DNA from: Urechis unicinctus
Lineage: Eukaryota; Annelida; Polychaeta; Xenopneusta; Urechidae
DNA: 64,000 nucleotides
NCBI GenBank assembly: GCA_034190875.2
Contig: CM067351.1
Coordinates: 3,662,655 to 3,726,654 of the forward strand
Reading direction: 5' to 3'
A program made the position numbers and the translations under genes. The notes under the pieces are model-generated. The model saw only the letters and a list, made by a program, of their open reading frames with translations. It did no database searches and was not told where the DNA came from. This document shows positions 36,208 to 49,187 of this stretch, piece after piece (the first letter of the stretch is position 1; each line of letters begins with the position of its first letter).

Positions 36208-39200
36208 TTAACTGATACCGTCGCCGTTGGAAATGCTATGCGTCCTGTGTCGAGTAGGAATGGCTGGACGGGCTATGTCAAAAGTAGATACTATATCCTG
36301 CAAGTCATCAGATATGAACAGAACTAGAGTCAACATCAGCACAAGGGAGCTAGGTGCCCTAGATCTGAACAAGAAGGCATTGACAATAACTGTTTAAGCA
36401 TTGAAAAAAAAGAAACACCCAAAAAAACCAGAACCTCTTAGGAACAAATCCAACCAATGAAATGGTAAAGAGATATTTTGACCTTGGACTTTATTTCATG
36501 GTAGAGAGATTAATTCAGTAAGAACAATCACCGACTCCCCACCCCTTGGAATGCCATAAGTTCATTGATCGTACAGTCCTCCTGTCAGTAACAGTGCCAT
36601 CAAACACCACTCACCTTCCACTCTTCCTTGCTGAGTGTAACTATCACCTGGTGCCTCTGCTGGTCATCAGAATTCTGACCACTGCTTATAACTGGCTCTG
36701 AACACATAACAGCCTCATGTTCAGCATCACAATGATGTATATTTGATAAGGATGATTCGTCATTGTTGCTGCATAAGTCAACTGCCCCAACATCCCCCAT
36801 TCTAACAACTCCATCCATCACTGTCAGACTGACACTTCACTGTCAGACTGACACTTCACTGTCAGACTGGCACTTCACTGTCAGACTGACACTTCACTGT
36901 CAGACTGACACTTCACTGTCAGACTGACACTTCACTGTCAGACTGACACTTCACTGTCAGACTGACACTTCACTGTCAGACTGACACTTCACTGTCAGAC
37001 TGACACTTCACTGTCAGACTGACACTTCACTGTCAGACTGACACTTCACTGTCAGACTGACACTTCACTGTCAGACTGACACTTCACTGTCAGACTGACA
37101 CTTCACTGTCAGACTGACACTTCACTGTCAGACTGACACTTCACTGTCAGACTGACACTTCACTGTCAGACTGACACTTCACTGTCAGACTGACACTTCA
37201 CTGTCAGACTGACACTTCACTGTCAGACTGACACTTCACTGTCAGACTGACACTTCACTGTCAGACTGACACTTCACTGTCAGACTGACACTTCACTGTC
37301 AGACTGACACTTCACTGTCAGACTGACACTTCACTGTCAGACTGACACTTCACTGTCAGACTGACACTTCACTGTCAGACTGACACTTCACTGTCAGACT
37401 GACACTTCACTGTCAGACTGACACTTCACTGTCAGACTGACACTTCACTGTCAGACTGACACTTCACTGTCAGACTGACACTTCACTGTCAGACTGACAC
37501 TTCACTGTCAGACTGACACTTCACTGTCAGACTGACACTTCACTGTCAGACTGACACTTCACTGTCAGACTGACACTTCACTGTCAGACTGACACTTCAC
37601 TGTCAGACTGACACTTCACTGTCAGACTGACACTTCACTGTCAGACTGACACTTCACTGTCAGACTGACACTTCACTGTCAGACTGACACTTCACTGTCA
37701 GACTGACACTTCACTGTCAGACTGACACTTCACTGTCAGACTGACACTTCACTGTCAGACTGACACTTCACTGTCAGACTGACACTTCACTGTCAGACTG
37801 ACACTTCACTGTCAGACTGACACTTCACTGTCAGACTGACACTTCACTGTCAGAGAATTAAGCCCCAGGCACCTGTTTGGAGCTGTGGCAGTGACCTTTT
37901 GCTTTTTGGGGTCCCCTTTTTTGGTATCATCACAGCATTTTGTGACCTTATCTTTCTTTCTCACTTGTGGCTCCATCTCTCTCAGTGACCATTAGACTGA
38001 CACTTCACTGTCAGACTGGCACTTCATGGTCAGCCTCTTGATCTGTTTAACCTTCCATTGTGAAAGGTCCTGATTCCCAGGAATTGGTGGTTAGAGGTAA
38101 ACTGGTAATTGGTAGTTACAGGGGCAGGCTGGTACCGAAGTAATTGGTAGTAACTAGACACATGAATCAAAGGACCAATTAAGGATGAAAAGGATAGGCA
38201 GCTCAACTGGTTAGACATTTGTAATGTGTAGACTGACACTTCACTGTCAGACTGGTGGTTCACTGTCTAGAACTTGGACAGACTCTTGATCTGTTACAGA
38301 ACCTGCCATTGGAACTTCACTGTTCCTCTAAATCTGGTTAGACCTAAACTCTTAATGTGAAGTAGACAGGGGCATAATTGCCAGAATAATTGGTAGTTAT
38401 GTCAATGGAATATTGGTAGTTATGACTCACCTATCACAAGTAGTTGTTGTTTATGCTGGAAATCTGAAATCCACCTTTTAAGAACATGACAGCTCAATGG
38501 AATAATCCCACTGAGACAATGCACACTCATCTGTTTGCTAGCTTGTTAACTCTTATTTGCATATCAAATTATAAATTCAGAATATTCAACATACTCACCT
38601 ATCACAGGTAGTTTATCCTCTTCACCCAGGAAGATGCGAGCATGATTGTCCTGTGACATAAAAGGCAATGAAAACAAATGCAATGTCATCCGTATATCGC
38701 TAGCATGTTTAAGTAATACTACACAAAATCACCAAGATCAGCAGAGAGCAATCAGGGTAAGAGGAAATTATTGATATTTATCATTACCTTCACCAGGAAG
38801 GAACAGTAGAATATATTTTCCACTGTCTGACTGAATGAGGTTGGATTGATGACAAATTCAAAGAAACACATAGGTTTGTTTCTATTTCTACGATAAGTGT
38901 CACGAAGAATTGTCATACGAACTTCTGCTGTTGTTACATTTTGCTCCTGAAATTTTCTCTGTTGGTTGTTTTAGCTTTGATTTTCTGTTTTTCTTCAAAT
39001 GTCCAATAAAGAAAGTAGAATTGATGGTGGGTCTACAAGGAGAAGCTTTGATTAATAATTTACAGCGACATGCCCAAATTTATGAATTAAGCCCCAGGCA
39101 CCTGTTTAGGAGCTGTGGCAGGACCTTTTGCTTTGTCCTTTTTGGTATCAGCATTTTTGGACCTTATCTTTCTCACTGGCTCATCTCTCTCAAGTGATCC

Positions 39201-41982
39201 ATACCTGTTGCAATAATAGGTCTAATTCCAATGAACAAATAAACACATTACAGATTGGGTATTGATAATTCCTTGTTAACACATAAATAACAATCCTATA
39301 ACACACAATTGAAATCCTTTTGCTAAGTGTAAACATATCGTAACGTGTTAGCAGAGAGTGATACTGACAGGAGATGAAGTGGCGGAGAACATTTGAAGAA
39401 TGGCTGTACGGCTTTCCCCAGTTTGTCCCATCCCTCGTCTGATATGTTGTGTTGGTTGCTGTTATTCTCTGGAAGGCGTAGGTAATCTTTTAGGTCTAAT
39501 CTGACACAAAACTAATATGCCATGCAGTACTGGCAGAGTATGGTGGCTCAGTGGCAGTGAATAGCAATTAGAAGGGCTGTTAAAGTATTTAGGTAGGTAT
39601 TGAATGACACAAAACATACCATAATTACGCAACCAAACTAACAAATGCCATGCAGTATCTGGAAAGAGTATGGTGGCTCAGTGGGTATTGAATAGAAGAA
39701 AACAAAGCAATTATCTTCATTGTAGGATCAGGGCTGGAAATTATCACCCGTCCCCCCGTCAATGATGGATGATTTTATGGCCTGACGGGTAGATCTAGCC
39801 CAATCACATGTCCGGCTGACGGGTAACTTTTTACGGTGAACACTGTTTGTTTATTACACAGACAGATAAGAACATAGCTATCCTAGCGAGACTAATCAGA
39901 GAGTGTAGCGTGTCGTCTACAAGTATTGTTTTACACACATTCTGGTGAAAAATCAACAAGATTACTGCTTGGGTCATCTACAGTATTGTTTACACAGGTT
40001 ATCCAGCGATTGGATGTCTGATGTTGATGTAGTTTAAAACACTTGCACACAGGTTATTACAAGTCTGTCTGCTCTACCAGCTCTTTAACTCTAAGAAAAC
40101 TTGAAACACCGACTACTGTTATTTGAGTAAGGCCGCTTTCCAAGATCAGTCTACTGCTTTATTTGAGATCAGTCAGTCGACGTGCATGGCCACTTCCCAA
40201 TTGCAGCTGTATCAGTTCATTTAACACATGCACTCATAAAAGATTATCCATGGATACTATTCAACTAACTGCAATTTGATCTGATGTGCTGATTTAGAAG
40301 CCACATCGTTTGTGCTCATTATTCATACTTAGATGACTTTATTGAACTCGGGGGTTAGGATATCATATCAATCCGGGTTAATGCGTAAATGCTCAACAGC
40401 GCCAGTTTTGCACCTAGCAGTGCAGTGGGATGTGTGGTCATTTCTTACCAAATAGCATTTCGTCCTCAAACTGTTACTCAGTTACTACAGAACACAACAT
40501 CGCTGGTTACTTGTGCTCGGGGTGGTTTATCCATCCTGATACATTATGCAATTAACACAACGACTATTATGGTCTCGAGGCTAAATTTCCCTCGATGTTA
40601 ATTTTTCAGTAGCCCTGACCTGACCTAATGTGTGAAAAGGTGAAGCTAATGCTGTATTGAGAACACAAAAAAATCTATATAATATGTGGCAATATTTAGG
40701 TTATGTGCTCAACCATGCATGAATTTATTTTCTTCTGCATGCATGTTAATGGTAAATTCACAGTATGTTTGGACAGGTAGAATCTGTTAAGGACGGGTAA
40801 CATCTCCTGTCCACCCATCCTGATGACGGGTGGCTCTTTAAGTTAATTTCCAGCCCTGTAAGATGCAATGGAACCTTTAATTTTCAGAAGGTTTGCAAAT
40901 TCACATTTATCGTACACATAATATTGGTTAATCCAAAAAGCAGGAATACTTCAACTGTAAATCATACTATATTTGTTGTTGATATTTTTCATCACGGCTA
41001 TCCATGAGGATTTACAAACTGAACACAACAGTAAGGTGCATTGAGATGATACTGACCAGTTTCTCTGTGAACTCAGCAGGGTGGTATCTGACTAGGTCTG
41101 TGTGGATGGCTTGAGCTTTCTGTCTGCCGATGGTAGCTAACATGGCCATGAGAGATGAATCCATGGCAGCCTCCCGGGTTTGCTTGACTGGTATTCAACA
41201 CAGTTTTTGTCAGTTAGTTAAACATGAGTGGATTTACAGAAGGAATACTCTCAACAAGGCTTGAATTATGTGGAATTCCAGCTCACATATGTGGACCAAT
41301 ATTAGACGAGTGGTTTGTGTCACTGGGTATAGTAACTATTGGTTGTGGTTTGCAGCTTACAGCATGCTGGTTAAGAAGAGAAAAAGGGATCCTACCATTC
41401 TTGAAGCATTCTGAAGATTTCAGCAGAGTTTCTTGAAGCTTATTGGAATCTGGTTTCAGCATATCATCCCTATTTTCTGGAAACCAGATACCAGTAATGA
41501 AAAGCAGATTCATACTCGTTTTATACAATCATATATAGTGGTTATACACAATGAATATGACAGTGGAAATGACAATCAGAATTACTGTCCTTTCCGTGGT
41601 CACATCATCAACATATCTTACATCAATTAGTAAGTAACCCATCATCTGTTAAATCAGGACCACAGAATGAGTGTTAGAGTAGCAGGGAGAAAGAGCCCAT
41701 GCATAGGAGGTCATACTTTGAGTTTCCTGGATCAATTCACGATAATCATGCCGGATTTTTCTTCTAATTTTAGGATTCTGAACTTCAGAAAGAAATGATT
41801 TGTCCCCAAGTTCTTTGTCATCTGCAAACAGAGGTCAGCAAATAGAAACATAAGACTGAAAAGATTGTTGACAAGTGTTGATAAAGAACAACTCAATGAT
41901 AACAACTTATCTACTCACTGCCTTCTGCCATACTTCTATCAGGAAACTTTTCAGCCAAAAGTGTGTTGACAATGAAGCCACC
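36208..41982 (-). CDS. NSMCE4A: NSE4 (SMC5/6 complex kleisin), NSMCE4A/EID3-type
   Basis: Ten exons on the minus strand: 41919-41982, 41717-41821, 41396-41476, 41053-41187, 39369-39468, 39102-39204, 38788-38946, 38599-38650, 36615-36820 and 36208-36297 (TAA at 36208). Starting at the ATG at 41931 gives 347 residues, near the vertebrate lengths of 333-385. All phases agree (1,1,1,1,2,0,0,1,0). The N-terminal kleisin part shows [16 protein letters not shown] and [17 protein letters not shown]. The conserved C-terminal winged-helix domain shows [41 protein letters not shown] and [14 protein letters not shown]. Known role: NSE4 bridges the SMC5 and SMC6 heads with NSE1 and NSE3 and is needed for DNA repair and chromosome segregation. 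The start is likely but not certain; the frame stays open upstream in the first exon listed, so a further 5' coding exon is possible. Confidence 0.93.
36821..37854. repeat. 19-bp tandem array (about 54 copies) abutting an NSE4 splice acceptor
   Basis: Near-perfect repeats of ctgtcagactgacacttca on the plus strand, with one ggcactt variant near 36870. On the NSE4 strand each unit reads agtgtcagtctgacagtga. The unit nearest the exon supplies the CAG that ends exactly at exon start 36820. The homogeneity points to very recent expansion or contraction. Confidence 0.97.
37855..37993 (-). pseudogene. decayed duplicate of NSE4 exon 39102-39204
   Basis: The text gaattaagccccaggcacct, gagctgtggcag, ccttttgcttt, ttttggtatca and gaccttatctttct follows the same order as 39085-39204, which is NSE4 exon 6 plus its donor flank. 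The copy has several small insertions that break the frame. It lies immediately next to the 19-bp array, two introns downstream of the functional exon. Stray copies of the array unit follow at 37994-38035 and 38230-38265. Confidence 0.85.
39501..39715. repeat. imperfect direct duplication in NSE4 intron
   Basis: tgccatgcagta..ggcagagtatggtggctcagtgg at about 39518 recurs at about 39646 with tctggaaagag in place of ctggcagag. The period is about 128 bp. Confidence 0.7.
39729..40858. mobile_element. candidate non-autonomous TIR DNA transposon
   Basis: It starts cagggctggaaatta at 39729 and ends taatttccagccctg at 40858, a perfect 15-bp terminal inverted repeat. gacgggta motifs recur near both ends (39782, 39818, 40793, 40824), as in subterminal transposase sites. 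Flanks taggat and taagat may be an imperfect target duplication. No transposase ORF exists, so it is non-autonomous. It lies in the NSE4 intron between exons 41053-41187 and 39369-39468. Confidence 0.65.
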
Positions 41983-44060
41983 CTACAGAAGACTCCACCT
42001 GAGGCAAAAGAAAAACATTCCTTATTACACAATTGTTCTCGATGCATAATTGCACTATTTACATAACATATGGACCAGCCGGGTGTTAGCCAGACGCCTG
42101 CTCACCCGTCCATTGGACAGGTGATTTCAATATAGGGCAGGCTATAATTTCCCCACCAGACATTTGTCCCATACTCTCGCCTGCGCTTCCCAGCCCGCTT
42201 ACATAATAATTAGCTTAGGCCGTATGAACAGCTCATTTTAAAGACCAACAGCAATGCAGCGCTGCCAACTCATTAATGATCCAAACAATTCCCCTCATCA
42301 TGTTGATTTTTTATATACTTTTCTTATAATGATACATGAAACCTCTCCAATCTAAGATCCCAGCAGACTTTAATTTGGATAGAAAGGGAGTACAATAGGT
42401 TTCCTGGTTGCTTAAAAACAGCAGTTCCAATCACCCATTTGGTTGACATTGCACAAGAGATTTTTCTCTAATAAAAGGGTGAAAGTTCATGCAGGGCAGC
42501 CATCAACATCAGATTTTTCCATGTGTAATTTCAGGCATATGACTTTCACCAATGCCTGCCACCCCAATCTTGGCCAGTGCTTATTCAATGTATAAAACCA
42601 TCATCAACAATAAAGCCACAACAACAAGTGGAATGGGCCAATAAATCTAAAGACACACCAGGGCGTGATTACAGCATGATGGGTTGGTCGACTGGCTTCC
42701 CCTACCTAAAACCAGTGCATCGGGGAGAACCATACGAAGATAAGTCAGCTGCGTTAGTTTTGTTTACTCCCCCACCAGAAAGAATGACACGGTTGGGACC
42801 ATATGCACACGTCCTCGGTTCTGACATTGAGCACTGACCATTGATAGTGAATAGGGATTTATGTCATTGGAAGAGTTAGGAACGTGTTGGAAACAACCAG
42901 CGGCAGAACTACTAGCGAGAGTGTCTCGGCTGAGCCAGCCCCTGAACCCTGCTCAAACCTTGCAGGGAAGGATGTCAAGCAGCACCTCTCACAGCTTAGT
43001 CTGCCATCTTATGTAGGCTGATGCAGTGTTGACTTAATACTCAATGAACCCAACAACGTTTCACAAATATAACTAATCAGGGAATCGTTAACTATGAATG
43101 AAAACTATTGTAGTCCAGAGAAGATTAAACCAACATGATCTGCACGTCTGGAGGAGTACTGGTAACAGCTGACAGTGTACTCTATGTAGCAATGCAAGAA
43201 GGCCACTATCCAGGGGGGGGAAATAGGTCACATGCAGAAGTACAATTTTCTAGCGAGTGTGTGCGTTTAATGAATTTAGAATCTACATGAAATTTTAAAT
43301 TATAATATAATAGATCTTCAAAGAATGCATAGGAGCGTTCCTTTCTATGATACTCCACACAGTCTTTGAGATATTACTGATCAAAGTTGATCAACGGGAC
43401 GGTAATGTTGCCTCTGTAGTAATGGCTGCGGCACAAAAATCACCTTGGCTTTCCCCGGGATTCCGCAAGGGTTAATGTATTCACCGCAGCATGAAATTTG
43501 GCAGACAGTTAGAGGACGTGTTACAGAACACGATAGTGAAAGCGCCATTCCTGTATGTTAAGGGGTATTCCAGTTACAAATGGAAGAATTTTGTCCTAAT
43601 CCCAGCACAACTACCAGAGAATTTTTTCGCAAGCCAACCTCTCAGGCCTACACAATAAATAACATCTTATCTTTATGGCAAAGACTAATAATGGCGAAGA
43701 CATAAAACCCTGGCAGCTGAAGGGCTGAAATAATTTCGGCGAGGGGTTTGGGGGCCGCCCAAGGACTCCAATGGGGGTCAAAGGGGTGAAGAATTGTTCC
43801 CTGGAGCCATCGGATCCGCGGAAATCCGCGGACAAATCACATCCCTGGGTATATGTTTGGTAGGCATGTGGCAATTCCCAGCGATAAGTGTGGGCTGCTG
43901 TCTCCAGGCCTCAGATTGGGTCTCTCGCCTATCCCGTGCAGGGTGTTCACCGATATCCTGGCCTCTGATTGGCTGTTGTTAACGTCACGTCATTCCGGAG
44001 ATAGCGAGATTTATAAGTTTTCGCTTCAAAACCTACTTTCTCACGCGCATCATCTTAAAG
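41983..44060. other. NSE4 5' region with possible promoter
   Basis: At 43910-44000 there are two attgg (inverted CCAAT) boxes (agattgggt and tgattggct), then aacgtcacgtcat, a CRE-like pair. This is a plausible promoter for NSE4 (leftward), with 5' UTR exons between it and 41982, or for an unseen rightward gene. No further coding exon of NSE4 was recognised. Confidence 0.35.
42592..42837 (+). other. 82-codon open stretch, unrecognised
   Basis: An open frame contains MMGWSTGFPYLKPVHRGEPY and FTPPPERMTRLGPYAHVLG. Composition is protein-like, but no start, splice pair or family was recognised. It may be a fragment of a retrocopy or mobile element. It overlaps the NSE4 upstream region on the opposite strand. 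Confidence 0.25.
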
Positions 44061-47000
44061 TTGATAGTTGTTTAAAACAACATTTCATCTAATAACTTGC
44101 TAGGTTTCGTCAATATTGGTGACAGGAAACTTGAGTGACACTTGTAGGAACGTCCCCATGTACATCCATCGATGCGTCATGGTGGGGGTGTCAGCTGAAC
44201 GTCGCAAAAAGCGGCCACATTTGTGCCACAATTTTAATTGTATATTTTTCCAACTCGATAAAAAATGATAGTTACAGTTTACTCCCATTCATGTATGATA
44301 CATCAATCGTATCAAATAGAAATGACCGTTGATGCGTTTTGTCAGAAGCGGATAATTCAAACCTACGGACGTTATAGTCGTCTACCGTGGCTGACATATT
44401 CAAAGGCGCAATTCGTCACGTCGCGCGCAATGCGCCATGACGCACTAAGTAGCTCAGAGCTTGAGGGGTCCAGACTATCCCTAATGCTTTAAGTATAATA
44501 GCTGTCACCAGAACTGACCAAAATTGAAAATTCAAACACTAATAAAATCATTTCCAAAATTCCAATGGCTTTATTATCCTCTTGCTGGGCTCTAGATTCC
44601 TATCTTAAAGAGACTGTTCAGCCCCATATAAGGAAAGTGGTTGCCTAGCAAGCTGCTTGGTAACAGCACCTTGGAAACCAAAAATGTTACATTTTCAGAC
44701 TTTCACTCGCTACGCGGCGCTGCGGTCTTTGAAAGTAGATCCTAACTCCCGCCGTCTGCAGTTTTGTTGTTGTTGTGAGAAATTACGCTTGCGAGGGGGT
44801 ATCTCTTGTAGCACTTTACCTCCACTGGCCAGTCCCTCCAATATCACCGCAACGGGTAAATGGGTTGTGGAAGTGGAACCGCTTGGGGTCTCAAGTCTCT
44901 CGTAATCTGCAGCCTACGCAGACTGAATGGGCAATTGTTCATTGAGTACCTCCCGAGTACAATATGGAACGCTCGACGTTTCGAACGCCGGATTTATTAA
45001 TGTGGCAAACGTTTTGGATCCATTTTGATCGGCAGGGCTAACGGTGACCGGACCTCCCTTCAATGAAAACTTCATAAACATCGCAGCTGAGTTGTGTTTG
45101 CGGACGGACGACAGTGAGGTTTCAGTTTCAATCTCCAGCGAGCGTCGGCGGGAAATTTTTCGGTGTTAGATGATGACGAATACAGTGTGCTTAATTCCAT
45201 TGTATGATAAAAAGGTACCATATGGTGGGACAAAAGTTACTATTTATCGTGTTGGTGTTGCCCACAACCTTGATTTGAAGAAAACTACATTTTGAAACTT
45301 GAGCGGAAATATACACATCCGTAGCGAGGTGGTTATAAGGCGCGCGTAGTGATTTACAGCCGACAAACGAGCGGCTGATGGTTTTAGGGAGGTATCGTTA
45401 TCGATGGACTGACACAGCTAAATGAAATAGCCTTCTACTGTACATCTTTTGGATTTCCAGTGAAACAAATATGTTTAAAAATTACCAGCATAATTTTGGA
45501 TGAAGTAAAATTTGACGCACCAAATAAACGACGGCATTATTTCGTAACCGCATCGAGCGTAGTAATGTATTTACCAAATGATCCCTGATTGCCTTATATG
45601 AGGCTGAACAGCCTCTTTAAAATAAGTCTAATTTGGTGTGATTAAAAATTTCATCTTGCATTGCTACTCTATGAGTCAAGCTTTCCACCAGTATTGATTA
45701 TAGCTTATGGCACCATCATTTTGTTCAACAAGGTAGCTTTGAGCATGATACGACTGTGAATTTACAAGCAAACTTGATTAGCCGACTGGCACAGTGTCAA
45801 GGCCACTAATGCATATTTTTGTAGCAATCTAAGGAATAATCACTTTATCAATTTAGTTAATTTATGGTAGGTTTACAGAATTCAATTTGATTTATTGATC
45901 CTAATACACAGCTCTCTAGAACTTGCGACAAGCGCAATGAGTAAGCAATTTAGTCAACAGTAGAAAACAATCCCCTAGGGATCTTCATTCCTATATGGGA
46001 TATTACACCATGAACTATTAGGCGCGAGGTAACTTTCCTAGTTTGGTACCGGACTAGGTGAAGGGATCTACCTGAACTGGATTTACCATCGCGCAAAATT
46101 ACGGTTTGACTTCCGATCCTCGTTCATACTATATGACCCCTTTAATCAATGAAGAATGTGTGGGGAAAAAATGCTGTGCGTGTACGAAACAACCTATCTC
46201 GCGTATTGAAACAACTGTAAGTAGTGTGTACTAAACAACCTGTGTTACGAAACTACCTGTAACTGATGTTTGATTACGCTTTTTATGACGCATGGGGTTT
46301 AATCAGCATTATATTACTTTCGTAGGCGAAGTTTCTTTGCTGACATCCAAACGGGGCCACTGACTGGGGCTAGGCCTTGACTTAGGCAAGGCACACGCCC
46401 CTGGTGTTTTGATGATCTGATAACACCTTAGGGGCGAGGGGCCGTATGGCAGAATCTTAAACTAAGGATACAAGCAAATATGCTACTTCTCGCAATGCAG
46501 ACAAGGGACAGTTTAAAAAACATACATTTTCATATCCATAAATGTCTTAACATCAATCTTGCCTAGAGTGCAACAACAGTCATACTCTTTTATTAACAGA
46601 ATAAATGAAATTCAACACAGAATTGTTGTCCAACTGTGAGAATCGAAAACAAGACCGATATCACAGAGGTAGCAGAGAGTTGTCTGCGGGGCGAGGTCTA
46701 GTGGAGGAGCCAGCAAGCAACTTGCGCTTTTCAATTGAGCGCACGTCTACGGGTGATGCACAAAGAAAATGGGTCAGAGATGATATAATACTTGCCGGTT
46801 TGAATATTACAATGGCCTGAATTTGTTTGGAAATCACAAGCTCCACCAAATTGCTGCATTGTGGGAGTCAGCGGGAAGTTCGAACAAAGTTTCTCGACCT
46901 GCTGCACTTTTGTGATGAAATTGAACAATAATACAATACTGTAGTAATAGAAACAGTGCTCGTGTGTTTTTGTGATATAATCTTTCATTTTGTCACAAAT

Positions 47001-49187
47001 TTCATGGCCTGCACTGCAGGGCATTTGTAAGTTTTCAGCGAGTGCATGTCATTTTGACTTCGAAACCTTAGAAATTTCGCAGGCGGCTCTTCGCCTCAAC
47101 AGCGCGGATGTGAAAGATCTAAAGTAGTAAATAAAGCGGACGCTGTCAGATGCGAAGTTTCTATGCCTAGGCCTCGACTGAGCCCACCTTTTGATTTAAG
47201 AGTTTTTACCATATAACACGAGAAACGGTATTATAAGCAGCGAGTTGGGTCAAATAATATAAATACATAGATAGGTAACCTTATTGATTCGAATGTTTCC
47301 TTGAGATAATCCGCATTGATCATAGATTTTAATGTGGTTGGTTAACCAGTTAACATGTTAACATTAGAGGTAAAATCGAAACAAAAACCAACATCACTTC
47401 GCGCCGCTGCCTTAGTACGCATGCGCAATGATCCGCACCATGTTGAAAATAAAAGCAGCGTTTGGACAAAAATTCAAACTTTTTCACCATCGGCCTCAGA
47501 TCATTCCAAACTCATCAGATCCTGAGCCGATAGATAATGTTTCTGTTTTCATCAGAGAAAACAATGCAATGAATTACCTTGTCAGTTATTTGTGGGAGGC
47601 ACGTGTAAACAAAATGTAAACACGATGACTTCCGTTTGGGTGTTTGCGCATGCTTATCGCGCCTGTCAAAAAACGGTCATGGATCAGTTTGAATTTTTCA
47701 GCGCTATTTGTGAGGGTGGTTTCCCTTGTGAGGCCCGATCTTGCCCCTTAAAAGTTTCGTTACAAGGACTGTGAGTGCATACAGTGATTACTGATAATGC
47801 TGATATTGATTTAAACTGTCATTTCTTTCACTTAAAATGTTTGATCTGTTGATGTATGTTCATAAACCCAAAAATTAAATTACAGTTGACAATCCCAATC
47901 GCTGGTCCCATGTGACAGAAAATGACAGCTGTTAAAGAGTGAACGCTCTTCATACAGGGTAATTACCCGATCACTAAATTATTATGTGAAGTATATCCAG
48001 TAAGTCTGCAGCAGCTCATTATAGATTTATTTGCAAATCAGCTGATCAACAATACCAATGGCATTGTAATATGTGTCAAAGTGTGTGCCAGTAACTCTTT
48101 TGAACCAAGTCTGGCAAGTGTAGCCGTGCACGACGTCTTATTGGCATACATTTATATTACCATCGTGCACGTATAAACCAAGCGGGGTTGCGCTCCCTGG
48201 AGGGTACCCGATCTATATCGGTATATTCAGATATTACCGTCCGACCGGGGCTAGTGTGCCCTTGCTCTATCGAACCTAACATTCCGTTGTTGGTCGTTGG
48301 ACTTATTACCCCTACCGCCTCCATATGCTGTTATCAGGTTATAGCCATATAGGATTAAATTTAAATTTCTTGAATGTATGATGACAATAGTTGATTGCAT
48401 GGCGATTTCAAAGTGGCCTCACAACCTGAGGATTTGCTCGGGGGGTTTTGATGCCTAACCTCCTAATATGTTATAACCAAGTAACGGTCATTAAATAGAT
48501 TGCCATGTGTGGTATCATCATAGCATTAATTTGCATGCTCAAATAGCTGATAAGCACGTAGTCTCTGGTGTGACAGTGTTGGATCCTCAGTCACCCAGTT
48601 CAACTGAAAAAAAAATTGTTGCCGACAAAAAATCAGTTCCTGTAGCGATCAGCTTGATCAAATTTGACATGCAACTCATCAGTAAACCATCATTAAATGG
48701 TCAAATTCATGCTGTGTTGATCCTTTCTTTGTACATATGGGTACATTTGGCTATCTACCAACCAGAGACGAGTCTATTATAAGCCGTGCATGCATATGAT
48801 GATTAATATGTTGATTTTTAAGCAAATTCTGGAAGTGATTCGGCCGTCAATAGGTGTATTAGCATTGCATGCCAAGGTTGATATACTTATTACCACCTGT
48901 AATTGCATTACTCAAACATTGGTCCAAGGCCATGTTTCCAGAGTACCTGACTAAGAACTGATGCTAATAAGCACACTATTAACTCAATTGTACACACTGC
49001 TTTGGGTCGTCAAGACTATTTCTTCCATTAGCAAGTTATCAAATACTATAGTACTCACAGCAAAGTGGATAAGAATATGCAAATCTTGTTTGAATTAGTT
49101 GATGTTATCTGATTTCTGTTGCCATTATGCTGTTTTATATTTTGGCATGTAAACAAATCTGTTTATAAGTGTCATAGTTTATGTAAA
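44061..49187. other. intergenic, no supported gene
   Basis: Mostly AT-rich single-copy-looking DNA. ORFs at 44657-44905, 46605-46820, 47428-47619 and 48507-48782 have ATGs but no domain, splice partner or start context that supports them. A CG-bearing patch at 47400-47470 (acgcatgcgcaatg) might be a weak promoter. A short repeat occupies 48123-48256. Confidence 0.5.
48123..48256 (+). mobile_element. short repeat, longer relative of 34139-34200
   Basis: It begins gccgtgcacgacgtcttatt and ends ccgtccgaccggggctag, matching the reverse complement of 34139-34200 at both ends. The interior is about 70 bp longer and contains a second gtgcacg. No coding capacity. Confidence 0.45.

Noticed and set aside
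46605-46820. 71-residue plus ORF
   Set aside because: No domain, no splice context, an overlapping minus ORF of equal quality; likely chance.
47428-47774. Two overlapping ORFs near a CG-bearing patch
   Set aside because: Might be a first exon, but no donor or family likeness was found; not enough to call a gene.
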